Assembly: GCA_016235885.1 (NCBI GenBank)
Contig: JACRIH010000490.1
Location: forward strand, 1-44,656
Reading direction: 5' to 3'
DNA: 44,656 bases
Source: Planctomycetales bacterium
GTDB lineage: Bacteria; Planctomycetota; Planctomycetia; Planctomycetales; Planctomycetaceae
Shown here: one piece after another, positions 34,734 to 43,024 of the stretch
Layout: each line of letters starts with the position of its first letter
Numbering within the stretch: position 1 is the stretch's first letter
The notes under the pieces: model-generated
What the model was told of the DNA's origin: nothing
What the model saw: the letters and a program-made list of their open reading frames with translations, nothing else
Database searches by the model: none
Translations under genes and position numbers: made by a program

Positions 34734-36082
34734 AAACACCGCTTCGAGTTCTGATTGTTGAAGACGAGAAAATCATCCGCACGACGCTGCGCGAGTACCT
34801 GTCGAGCGAGGGGTACGACGCGGTCGAAGCGGGGACAGTGGCAGAAGCGATGGCGCGCAGCCGCGAGAAGGATTTCACGGTCGTGGTGTGCGATGTCCAG
34901 CTTCCTGACGGCGACGGGTTGGCGTTGTCGCGGAGGTTGATGCAGCTCAACCCGGAATTGTTCGTGCTGATCATCACAGCCTACGCGACGGTCGAGAACG
35001 CGGTCGAAGCGTTCACCGCCGGCGTCTACGACTACCTCGTCAAGCCGGTGTTCTTCGACGACCTGAAGCACAAACTGGAACGGCTGTTTCGCTACCGCGA
35101 ACTGTTTCTCGAAAATCAATCGCTGCGGCGCGAACTCACGCGGCGCGACAAGTTCGACGAACTGGTCGGTTCGAGCAAGTCGCTGCAAGCGGTGCAGGAA
35201 ACGATTCGCAAGGTGGCCGTGACGCATTGCAACGTGCTGCTCGAAGGCGAAACCGGCACAGGGAAGGAAGTTTTTGCCAGGGCGATCCACAAGGCGGGAT
35301 CGAAGGGGCAGGCCAAGTTCGTGGCCGTGAACTGTGCAACCAATCCCATCGAACAGCTCGAAAGCCAGTTGTTCGGCCACCGCAAGGGAGCCTTCGCGGG
35401 GGCCGACACGGATCGGCAGGGGATTTTTGAACACGTCCGCGAGGGGACGATTTTTTTTGACGAAGTCGGGCAGCTTCCGCTGGCGACGCAGGCAAAGCTT
35501 TTGCGGGCGATCGAGTTCCAAGAAATCCTGCCGATCGGCGGCGTGGAACCGGTGCGCGTCTCCGCTCGCATCATCGCCGCGACCACGCGCAACCTGGCAC
35601 GCGAAGTGGCCGAGGGTCGGTTTCAGGAAGACCTGTTCTACCGCCTGCACGGCGTCACCATCCGCATCCCGCCGCTGCGCGAGCGGCTGGACGACATCCC
35701 CGAACTGGTCGAATTCTTTCTCGCGAAGCACACGCAGGTGCTCGGCAAGCGCGTCAGCGGAGTTAGCAGCGAAACGATGCGGCTGTTGATGTCGGCTCAC
35801 TGGAAAGGGAACGTCCGGCAGCTCGACAACGCCATCGAGCGGGCGGTCATCATGTGCGAGGGAACGCAGATCGAACCAAAAGACCTACCACCGGACCTGC
35901 TCGGCGTGGGCCAACTCCTCCCCGACACCGACGACCTGCGCTCCGCTCTGCGCCACTACGAACGCCTGCACATCAGCCGCGTTCTGCGCCAATGGCCCGA
36001 CAAACGCGAAGCGGCAAAACGCCTGCGATTGGGCCTGTCGAGTTTGTACCGTAAGATCGAAGAGTTGGGATTGGATTTGTAA
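34730..36082 (+). CDS. NtrC-family response regulator (REC-AAA+-HTH)
   Basis: About 450 residues. The GTG at 34730 overlaps the kinase stop. REC domain: IVEDEK, the phosphoacceptor Asp 55 in VVVCDVQLPDGDG, and the conserved LVKP Lys near 105. AAA+ domain: GETGTGKE (173-180, Walker A), FFDEVGQLPLATQAKLLRAI (Walker B), RLHGVTIRIPPLRER, HWKGNVRQLDNAIERAVI. The sigma54-contacting loop, normally GAFTGA, reads GAFAGA (220-225); the DNA codon is GCG. This may change or weaken sigma54 dependence. A Fis-type HTH ends the protein (REAAKRLRLGLSSLYRKIEE). The target genes are unknown; the start in the longest ORF (34637) lies within the repeat and is rejected. Confidence 0.93.
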   Translation: MKTPLRVLIVEDEKIIRTTLREYLSSEGYDAVEAGTVAEAMARSREKDFTVVVCDVQLPDGDGLALSRRLMQLNPELFVLIITAYATVENAVEAFTAGVYDYLVKPVFFDDLKHKLERLFRYRELFLENQSLRRELTRRDKFDELVGSSKSLQAVQETIRKVAVTHCNVLLEGETGTGKEVFARAIHKAGSKGQAKFVAVNCATNPIEQLESQLFGHRKGAFAGADTDRQGIFEHVREGTIFFDEVGQLPLATQAKLLRAIEFQEILPIGGVEPVRVSARIIAATTRNLAREVAEGRFQEDLFYRLHGVTIRIPPLRERLDDIPELVEFFLAKHTQVLGKRVSGVSSETMRLLMSAHWKGNVRQLDNAIERAVIMCEGTQIEPKDLPPDLLGVGQLLPDTDDLRSALRHYERLHISRVLRQWPDKREAAKRLRLGLSSLYRKIEELGLDL

Positions 36083-36314
36083 TCGGTAGCCGAAGTCGTG
36101 ATGGGGTGCCCCCGGTTTCTGTACCAAGTGTGATGAGAGTTTAGGTCTGGGTTGGAGTCGCTGAATCCACTTGGTGCAAAAACTGTCTCAACGCAGAACT
36201 CATCAAGTCCGTCTGCGCGATGAGATACATAAATTCGCGTAGCGAATTGTTGGGATCTGTATTGGAACTTGCTCAGAGGCGCGCAGTCTCTGGTGGCTCC
36301 TAAACGACGGAACC

Positions 36315-36968
36315 CTATCGTGACCCGAAGTAGAACAGCACCAGTCCCAGCGCCACCTTGTGGACTTCGGGCGGGATCACGATGGCCGGGCCAATCAGTT
36401 CGGGAATCGCGGCCACGGCCAGAGTGCCCAGCACCACGAGTGCCTTGGCATCGCCCCAGAACCGCGACGGCCGGCTCGTCCGTCGTCGATTGAACCAGCC
36501 GACGACACTGCGACCGATGACTCCCACCAGGTACGCGAACACGATGCTCACCAGCGACACGGCTTTCGCATCGAACAATGGCTGCCCTTCCCTTTGGAAC
36601 AGGGGCAGCGGCGGGATCAGTCGCTGCTCTTGATACAGATAGATCGCCAAGCCGACAAACGACGCGATAATAATTGTCCGAATGCTGTGCCGTGGCAAAA
36701 ACAGCGGATGCGATTCCCTGTCGATCACGCCGTCCTGTTCCAATCGTTTCACAACGTCCGGCGGCAGAGACACGAACCACCGCGATGTGAAATAGTGGGC
36801 GAGCGCGATGAGCAGCGTCTCGCTCCAGAGAATGTCGAGTTCCCTCCCACCGCGACCGAGATTCACGACGACCACGGCGATGATGAGCAGCGTGAGCAAC
36901 GCCCGCACACTGCCGGCGGGAAGACCGAGCGGCGGCCAACGTTTCGGAGAACCTTCGGGGTCTGGCAT
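36315..36968 (-). CDS. Integral membrane protein, function unknown
   Basis: A 217-residue protein. After a short cytoplasmic N-terminus (MPDPEGSPKRWPPLGLPAGS) there are about five hydrophobic segments: VRALLTLLIIAVVVVNLGRG, IRTIIIASFVGLAIYLYQ, VSLVSIVFAYLVGVIGRSVV, ALVVLGTLAVAAIPELIGPA, KVALGLVLFYFGSR. A soluble loop (SLPPDVVKRLEQDGVIDRES) lies between the first two groups. I do not recognise a family. It stands alone: 232 bases follow the regulator gene with nothing clear in them, and it is divergent from the FGGY kinase. Confidence 0.7.
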   Translation of the reverse strand: MPDPEGSPKRWPPLGLPAGSVRALLTLLIIAVVVVNLGRGGRELDILWSETLLIALAHYFTSRWFVSLPPDVVKRLEQDGVIDRESHPLFLPRHSIRTIIIASFVGLAIYLYQEQRLIPPLPLFQREGQPLFDAKAVSLVSIVFAYLVGVIGRSVVGWFNRRRTSRPSRFWGDAKALVVLGTLAVAAIPELIGPAIVIPPEVHKVALGLVLFYFGSR

Positions 36969-37006
36969 GGTTGTGCGACTCCTCGTGGGTTGACGGAGAA
37001 AGTAAG

Positions 37007-37049
37007 CGGGTCACTCCGTGACCCGAACCTCCGGTCACGGAATGACCGG
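37007..37049. repeat. Two adjacent GGTCAC hairpins
   Basis: CGGGTCAC / GTGACCCG at 37007-37014 and 37018-37025, then CCGGTCA / TGACCGG at 37031-37037 and 37043-37049. The first is the inverted form of the hairpin at 28-46. They occupy part of the 286-base gap between two divergent genes. The rest of the gap shows no ORF or motif that I can support. Confidence 0.7.
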
Positions 37050-37254
37050 CCTACTTTGAGGGTGGTTCATCCTGAAGACCGCATTGGCGATTCTGCGAGT
37101 CAATTTGGCGTGACGATCAGTTCCTGCGCCGATATTGTAACACTGGGGACGGAGTTTGTGACGCACACGACTCGCCAGGCGACCTGTTGAACCGTCGTCG
37201 AGAATCTTTATTCGGCCTTGGCAACGTGCCTGCCCTCTGATTGGATCATTGGCC

Positions 37255-38622
37255 ATGTCTTTCCTTGCCATCGACATCGGCACGTCGTTCATCAAAGCGG
37301 CCGTACTCGATCTGGACTCGCTGAACGTCTCCCACGTGCGGCGTCTGCCGTTTCCCGAACCCGTCGTCGATCTGCCTCCGCTGTGCGTCGAGATCGCCCC
37401 GGAACCGGTCGTTGCGGCGGTGCGAGATCTGATCGAGCAACTCGTACCGCTGGCTCCGGATTGTCGTGGGATCGTGACGTGCGGACAAATGGGAGGCGTC
37501 GTGCTTGCCGGCGAACACGGTGAGGCATTGACGAATTACTTTTCTTGGCGCGACCAGCGTCTCTTGCAACCGCATCCGAGTGGAGCGGGTTCGTACTTCG
37601 ACATCGTGAGGCAGCGACTCGGTGCAACGATTGTCCAACAACTCGGCCACGAAGTCCGTCCTGGCTTGGCGCTCAGTCTGCTGTTCTGGCTTGCCGAACA
37701 TCAACAACTTCCGCGTGGACCGGTGTCGCCCGTAATGCTTCCCGATTTCGTGCTGGCTCGACTCTGCCAAACCACGCCCGCCACCGAAGCCACGCAAGCG
37801 GTCGGAGCGATCAATCTTAAAACCAGTGACTGGCATCACGCGGCGATTGCCGCCTTGGGATTGGATCGCCTGCGTTGGCCGAAGCTGATCGGACTACGCG
37901 AGCCGGTCGGCGAGATCCACATCGCCGACCGATCAATCCCGTGCTACCCGGCGGTGGGCGACCATCAGTGCTCGCTGGCCGGAGCGTTACTCGGCGAAGA
38001 CGAACTGTCGCTGAACGTTTCCACCGGGTCTCAGGTGAGCCGCCTCGCTGACCACTGGCAGCCGGGCGATTATCAAACGCGACCGTTTTTCGACGGGCGG
38101 TTCCTGAACACGATCACCAATCTGCCGGGCGGGCGAGCGCTCGATGTGCTGATGCGGCTGCTCACCGAAATCGCCGACAACCAGCAATTCGATCTGCCCG
38201 CCCCGTGGTCGTACGTGGCTCGTGAGGCAGCCGCAGTGAATGACACCAACCTCGACGTGACCACAACGTTCTTCGCCGGAGCGCTTGGCGACCACGGAGC
38301 GATCACCAACATCCGTGAAGACAACCTGACCGTCGGCCACCTGTTCCGCGCCGCGTTCCGGAACATGGCCGACAACTACCTCGCGTGCGCACTGCGCTTG
38401 TCCCCGGATCGCGCTTGGTCGCGGCTGGCCTTCTCCGGCGGACTGGTCAACAAAATCGACCCGCTTCGCACAGAGATCGTGAATCGATTCGCGTGCCCCC
38501 ACCGGCTCTGTCCGTCCGCCGAGGACAGTCTGCTGGGACTGCTCGTGCTGGCACTCACGATCAGTGGCCGGACGTCGAGCGTGGCCGCCGCAATCGAACT
38601 TGTCCGCGACCATCAGCCGTAG
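37255..38622 (+). CDS. FGGY-family carbohydrate kinase (sedoheptulokinase-like)
   Basis: About 455 residues. It transfers phosphate from ATP to a sugar or sugar alcohol. The first ATPase domain starts FLAIDIGTSFIKAAVLDLDS. GIVTCGQMGGVVLAGEHGEA and NYFSWRDQRLL form the substrate-side region. The second domain has YPAVGDHQCSLAGALLGEDE, LSLNVSTGSQVSRLADHW and FSGGLVNK. The GQMGG and WRDQR arrangement resembles sedoheptulokinase (SHPK) and xylulokinase relatives, but the sequence does not fix the substrate. The ATG at 37255 is chosen over the TTG at 37249. A secreted Dabb gene lies 8 bases past its stop on the other strand. Confidence 0.85.
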   Translation: MSFLAIDIGTSFIKAAVLDLDSLNVSHVRRLPFPEPVVDLPPLCVEIAPEPVVAAVRDLIEQLVPLAPDCRGIVTCGQMGGVVLAGEHGEALTNYFSWRDQRLLQPHPSGAGSYFDIVRQRLGATIVQQLGHEVRPGLALSLLFWLAEHQQLPRGPVSPVMLPDFVLARLCQTTPATEATQAVGAINLKTSDWHHAAIAALGLDRLRWPKLIGLREPVGEIHIADRSIPCYPAVGDHQCSLAGALLGEDELSLNVSTGSQVSRLADHWQPGDYQTRPFFDGRFLNTITNLPGGRALDVLMRLLTEIADNQQFDLPAPWSYVAREAAAVNDTNLDVTTTFFAGALGDHGAITNIREDNLTVGHLFRAAFRNMADNYLACALRLSPDRAWSRLAFSGGLVNKIDPLRTEIVNRFACPHRLCPSAEDSLLGLLVLALTISGRTSSVAAAIELVRDHQP

Positions 38623-38630
38623 TGCTGCGA

Positions 38631-39050
38631 TTACTTGCCGGTCCAGTAATCGACAACGCACACGTCATCCACATGGTCCTTCACGATGGATACGAAATTC
38701 TGATGCGCCGCGTGCGGCAAATACTTTTCCCGACCCTTCTCGTCAGCGAAGCTCACGAAAAAACAGTGCGTGTACCCGTGCGACTTCCCTTCGGGGCTGT
38801 TGTCCGTGCCCCACTCGAAATCCCTGATCGAGTCGATCTTGCCCGGCAGCGCCCGGAACGCGTTTTCAATCTGCTTGATCTTCTCCGGCGTGGTTCCTGT
38901 CTTGAACTTGAACAGCACGACGTGCCGCAGCAGCCGGTTGGCCTTCGCGTCCTTTTGTGTTTGAGCCATCGAGTGTGAATCCTGAATCAGGAGTGTTGCC
39001 ATCCCACACGTCAGAGCCAGAGCCACGACGGCCCCCAGTTGCGTTTTCAT
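38631..39050 (-). CDS. Secreted Dabb (stress-responsive alpha/beta barrel) protein
   Basis: A 139-residue protein. A signal peptide (AVVALALTCGMATLLIQDSHS) leads to a single Dabb domain: LLRHVVLFKFKTGTTPEKIK, ENAFRALPGKIDSIRDFEWG, SHGYTHCFFVSFADEKGREK, YLPHAAHQNFVSIVKDHVDD, VCVVDY. Dabb domains form dimeric barrels, and their role in planctomycetes is unknown. GAGG lies seven bases before the ATG at 39050. It converges with the FGGY kinase gene (8 bases apart). Confidence 0.88.
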   Translation of the reverse strand: MKTQLGAVVALALTCGMATLLIQDSHSMAQTQKDAKANRLLRHVVLFKFKTGTTPEKIKQIENAFRALPGKIDSIRDFEWGTDNSPEGKSHGYTHCFFVSFADEKGREKYLPHAAHQNFVSIVKDHVDDVCVVDYWTGK

Positions 39051-39227
39051 GGTTGCCTCGCGGTTGAGAGTCGATGAACATTGCGTTGGAAACCGTCTCG
39101 CCCCCGCAGCGCAAACGGCGGCCGAACCTTATCAAGTCGTCCTATGTCCCTCCAGCAACTGACGGGACTACGTCGAATTCCCTGTACTCCTCACGTTGGA
39201 TTTTATTCAACACCCCGAAGTGTTTTT

Positions 39228-39362
39228 AGCCACGGATGAAACACGGACCGGCAACAACCGGGATGTGAGTCATCTGGTCTTGTCGAACAGAAGGGTTCTG
39301 ATTGAGTACGGACTAACCGAGCTGACTTTATCCGTGTTTCATCCGTGTTCCATCCGTGGCTA
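39228..39362. repeat. Repeat with AGCCACGGATGAAACACGGA arms
   Basis: AGCCACGGATGAAACACGGA at 39228-39247 faces a duplicated complement at 39331-39361 (TCCGTGTTTCATCCGTG, then the same again with GTTCC). The 463-base gap between the divergent Dabb and CxxCH genes holds this repeat and the upstream region of the CxxCH gene. No other gene is supported in it. Confidence 0.7.
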
Positions 39363-39513
39363 ATACAATTTGAGTTGCTGGCTTCCCGCGCTGGGAACAC
39401 CCGACCGCTCATCGGGTTTCATCTCGCGGCGCGGGATGGATACAATCGCTCACGGTCTTGGTTTTCGTGGAGGTTGTTTCCCGCCGCCGGTTTCGTTTCT
39501 CGGAGTCGTCGCT

Positions 39514-42500
39514 ATGCACCGCACATTTGGGACTGTGTTTGTCGGTCTCTTGGTTTCCGCGTCGCACCTCGGCGCCGCGGAGATCACTCTCAACGGGCAC
39601 ACGTTCACTCTGCCCGACGGCTTCATCATCGAAGTGGCCGCTGCGGGGAAGGATCTGGCACCGCGGCCGATCACGGCGTCGTTCGATGAAGCGGGGCGAC
39701 TGTACGTGTCGGACTCGTCGGGATCGAATGAAAAAACGACGGTCCAGCTTGAACAGAAACCGCACCGCATCGTGTGCCTCGAAGACACCGATGGCGATGG
39801 GCGGTTCGACAAGAGCACAGTGTTCGCCGACAAAATGATGTTCCCCGAGGGAACGCTGTGGTTCGACGGTTCGCTGTACGTGGCCGCGCCGCCGTCGATC
39901 TGGAAGCTGACAGATGCCGACGGCGACGGCGTGGCCGAACATCGCGAGGAATGGTTCCAGGGCAAAACACTCACCGGCTGCGCGAACGATTTGCACGGCC
40001 CGTATCTCGGTCCCGACGGTTGGATTTACTGGTGCAAGGGAGCGTTCGCCGAACAGACTTACGAGCGGCCGAACGGGAAGAAGCCGCTCGTCACGAAAGC
40101 GTCGCACATTTTCCGCTGCCGGCCGAACGCGCCGCGCGACCCCGTGACCGGCAGCGTCCGTGCGACGGCGATTGAATCGGTGATGACGGGCGGCATGGAC
40201 AACCCGGTCGATGTCGTGTTCACTCCCAACGGCGAACGCATTTTCTCGACAACGTTCCTCATTCATCCCGGCGGCGGTCTTCGCGACGGGCTGATTCATG
40301 CGGTGTACGGTGGCGTGTACGGCAAGGTGTGGAATGTCCTCGACAATCATCCGCACACGGGTGACACGTTGCCCGCGCTGGTTCATCTTGGGCCGGCCGC
40401 GCCGTGCGGGTTGGAGTGCTATCAATCGCGAACTTTCGGCGACGGTTACTTCGGCAACGTGTTCGCCAGTTGCTTCAACCTGCACAAAATCACGCGGCAC
40501 GTGCTCGAACCGGCGGGAGCCACGTTCAAAACGCAGGACTCGGACTTCGTCGTGTCGAACAACCTCGACTTCCATCCAACCGACGTGCTCGAAGATGCCG
40601 ACGGCAGCCTGCTGATCGTGGACACGGGGGGCTGGTACAAACTCTGCTGCCCGACATCGCAGTTGTGGAAGCCGGATGTGCTCGGCGCGATCTATCGTGT
40701 GCGCCGCACGGGAGCCAAGCCGCCAGCCGATCCGCGTGGACAAAAACTCGACTGGGGAGACGTCCCCCCGGCTGAACTCGTCAAGCGGTTGGATGACCCG
40801 CGTCCGGCGGTTCGCGATCGCGTGCTGCACGTGCTCGGCCGCCGCAAGCTCGCGGCCGTGGAAGCGTTGACGGAGGTGGTCGGTTCGCGAGAGGGAGACA
40901 GCGCGGCCAGCTCACTCGCGCGGCGGAATGCGGTTTGGGCGCTGACCCGGATCAGACATGAAGACGCCCGCGACGGTGTGGCGTTGGCGCTGTCTGACCC
41001 GGACGATTCCGTGCGACAGGTCGCCATTCATTCGATCAGCCTGTGGCGCGACCCCGAAGTCATGCCGCCGCTGTTTGACTTGCTGGAGAACGGCACGCCG
41101 CACAATCGCCGCGCTGCCGCCGAAGCCTTGGGGCGAACCGAACAACCGTCCGCCGTGCCGCGCTTGCTGGCAGCGGCAGCCAACGTGGGTCAGGTTTTCC
41201 AGCCTGACACATCGGGCGTCGTTGGACAGGCTGGTCAGGCTGGAAAGCCTGACCTACGGGATCGCATGCTCGAACATTCGATCACGTTCGCGCTCATCGA
41301 AATCGCGCACCCGGACCTGACTCGCGCCGGTTTGAAGTCCAACAATTCGCACACACGGCGAGCCGCACTCATCGCCCTCGACCAGATGGAGGGCGGCGGC
41401 CACCAGCCCGAAGTGATCGCGTCGCTGCTGGCATCGCCCGATCCGATCATCAAAGAGACCGCGTCATGGATCATCAGCCGACACACCGATTGGGGTGCTT
41501 CGCTGGTCGGCTACTTCCGGCAGCGGCTGACTGACGACAAGCTGACTGCGGACGAACGCACGGCGATCGAACAGCAACTCGTCCGCTTCGCCCGCGACGC
41601 GGCCGTGCAGCAATTGGTGGCCGACATCGCACAGACTGCCTCCGGAGCGAATCCGAGTCGGCTGTCGATGCTGCGCGTGATGGCTCAGTCCGGGCTGAAG
41701 GAAACGCCTCCCGCGTGGACCGGCGAGCTGGTGCGATCACTTTCCGATGGCGATGCGGTGGTCGTCACCCACGCGGTCGCCGCCGCCCGCGTGCTCCCCG
41801 CGCCCAAGGACAATGGCGGTGGATCGGGATCAACTCCATCCGGCTCGCGACCGCTGTCGGCCGAATTCGCCGCCAAACTGCTCGACGTGGGACGCAAGAC
41901 CGACGCGCCGGCCGGTCTGCGATTGGACGCACTCGCCTCCGTCCCCGGTGGGCTGACGGAAGTCGATCCCGCGTTGCTCGGATTCCTGCGCGAGCATCTA
42001 CATCCCGACCAGCAGGTCAGCGTTCGCTCGGCCTCGGCGGATGTGCTCGCGAAAGCCAAGCTCGCCGCGGCGCAGCTTGTCGAACTTTCGGTATCACTCC
42101 CATCCTCCGGGCCACTCGAAGTCGATCGGTTGCTGGCCGCGTTCGAGAAGTCCAAGGAAGTCGCCGTCGGCCTGGCGCTCGTGGCGGGGTTGAAGCAATC
42201 CACCGCGAGATCGGCCTTGCGCATCGAGACGCTCAAACCAAAGCTCGCGAAGTTCGGTGCTCCGCTCGAAAAACCGGCGGCCGAACTGTTCGCACTCATC
42301 GAAGCGGACAACGCGCAGCAACGCACCCGCCTGGACGAACTGCTGGCGCACGTGAAAGATGGCGACATTCGTCGCGGTCAGCTTGTGTTCAACAGCACGA
42401 AGACCGCTTGCAGCGCGTGTCATTCCATCGGCTACCTCGGCGGCAAAACCGGACCGGACCTGACCCGCATCGGCCAGATTCGCACCGAGCGCGATCTGCT

Positions 42501-42777
42501 GGAAGCCATCGTGTTCCCGAGCATCAGTTTCGTCCGCAGCTACGAACCGATGACCGTGGTGACGAAGGCCGGCAAGGTCCACAACGGCCTGCTCAAGAAA
42601 GACGCTCCCGACGAAGTCATCCTCCAGACCGGTCCGAAGGAAGAAGTTCGCATTCCGCGTGACGACATCGAAGAATTCCGACCGGGCACAGTCTCCGTCA
42701 TGCCCGCCGCGCTCGACAAGCAACTCACCCCGCAAGAACTGGCGGACTTGGTGACGTTCTTGAAGGCATGCCGATAG
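39514..42777 (+). CDS. PVC-type giant secreted protein: beta-propeller, HEAT repeats, C-terminal cytochrome c
   Basis: About 1087 residues. GGAG lies nine bases before the ATG at 39514, and a signal peptide follows (TFGTVFVGLLVSASHLGAA). Residues ~40-420 form a propeller of the 'PVC membrane-bound dehydrogenase' group: VSDSSGSNEKTTVQLEQKPH, CLEDTDGDGRFDKSTVF, LTDADGDGVAEHREEWF, GSHIFRC-type blades, VDVVFTPNGERIFSTTFLIH, LVHLGPAAPCGLECYQS. Residues ~430-900 are HEAT-like repeats (AVRDRVLHVLGRRKLAAVEA, SVRQVAIHSISLWRDPEVMP). The end carries a c-type haem site CSACH near 966 and a terminal domain (GPDLTRIGQIRTERDLLEAI). The protein is periplasmic, probably binds one haem, and its substrate is unknown. 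At 41189-41253 an in-frame palindromic repeat interrupts the HEAT region. Confidence 0.92.
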   Translation: MHRTFGTVFVGLLVSASHLGAAEITLNGHTFTLPDGFIIEVAAAGKDLAPRPITASFDEAGRLYVSDSSGSNEKTTVQLEQKPHRIVCLEDTDGDGRFDKSTVFADKMMFPEGTLWFDGSLYVAAPPSIWKLTDADGDGVAEHREEWFQGKTLTGCANDLHGPYLGPDGWIYWCKGAFAEQTYERPNGKKPLVTKASHIFRCRPNAPRDPVTGSVRATAIESVMTGGMDNPVDVVFTPNGERIFSTTFLIHPGGGLRDGLIHAVYGGVYGKVWNVLDNHPHTGDTLPALVHLGPAAPCGLECYQSRTFGDGYFGNVFASCFNLHKITRHVLEPAGATFKTQDSDFVVSNNLDFHPTDVLEDADGSLLIVDTGGWYKLCCPTSQLWKPDVLGAIYRVRRTGAKPPADPRGQKLDWGDVPPAELVKRLDDPRPAVRDRVLHVLGRRKLAAVEALTEVVGSREGDSAASSLARRNAVWALTRIRHEDARDGVALALSDPDDSVRQVAIHSISLWRDPEVMPPLFDLLENGTPHNRRAAAEALGRTEQPSAVPRLLAAAANVGQVFQPDTSGVVGQAGQAGKPDLRDRMLEHSITFALIEIAHPDLTRAGLKSNNSHTRRAALIALDQMEGGGHQPEVIASLLASPDPIIKETASWIISRHTDWGASLVGYFRQRLTDDKLTADERTAIEQQLVRFARDAAVQQLVADIAQTASGANPSRLSMLRVMAQSGLKETPPAWTGELVRSLSDGDAVVVTHAVAAARVLPAPKDNGGGSGSTPSGSRPLSAEFAAKLLDVGRKTDAPAGLRLDALASVPGGLTEVDPALLGFLREHLHPDQQVSVRSASADVLAKAKLAAAQLVELSVSLPSSGPLEVDRLLAAFEKSKEVAVGLALVAGLKQSTARSALRIETLKPKLAKFGAPLEKPAAELFALIEADNAQQRTRLDELLAHVKDGDIRRGQLVFNSTKTACSACHSIGYLGGKTGPDLTRIGQIRTERDLLEAIVFPSISFVRSYEPMTVVTKAGKVHNGLLKKDAPDEVILQTGPKEEVRIPRDDIEEFRPGTVSVMPAALDKQLTPQELADLVTFLKACR
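41189..41253. repeat. In-frame palindrome within the CxxCH gene
   Basis: The arms at 41189-41208 and 41234-41253 are 20 bases with one mismatch (core GTCAGGCTGGAAA). They encode about 25 extra residues (VGQVFQPDTSGVVGQAGQAG and KPDL) between two HEAT units without breaking the frame. The region around it (AAANVG ... RDRMLEHS) is otherwise ordinary. Confidence 0.8.
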
Positions 42778-42781
42778 CCAA

Positions 42782-43020
42782 CACTAACCCGAAGCGTAAG
42801 CGAGGGAATGCGATTGCGATAACTTTCCGACGCCCGTAGTCCGGACCCCTTGGTCCGGACGAGTCGGTAAGGACCAGCGTAGAAATAAATGTCGGGAGTA
42901 GCCGAACTCGTGAGAGTTTGGTCCGAAGTCTCATGACTTCGGCTACGACTGTTATTGATTCGCGCGATCCCAAGCGGGCGTTGAAGGCCACTTCGTCCGG
43001 ACCAAGGGGTCCGGACTACG
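42782..43020. repeat. Nested repeat cluster
   Basis: From left: half of the ACTAACCCGA repeat (42782-42806), the left GTCCGGACC palindrome (42839-42860), a hairpin with 21-base arms (GTAGCCGAACTCGTGAGAG, 42898-42918 with 42926-42946, three mismatches), and the right GGACC palindrome (42995-43020). The GTCCGGACC pair frames the middle hairpin, so one repeat appears inserted in another. The 247-base gap has no gene. Confidence 0.75.
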
Positions 43021-43024
43021 TTCC

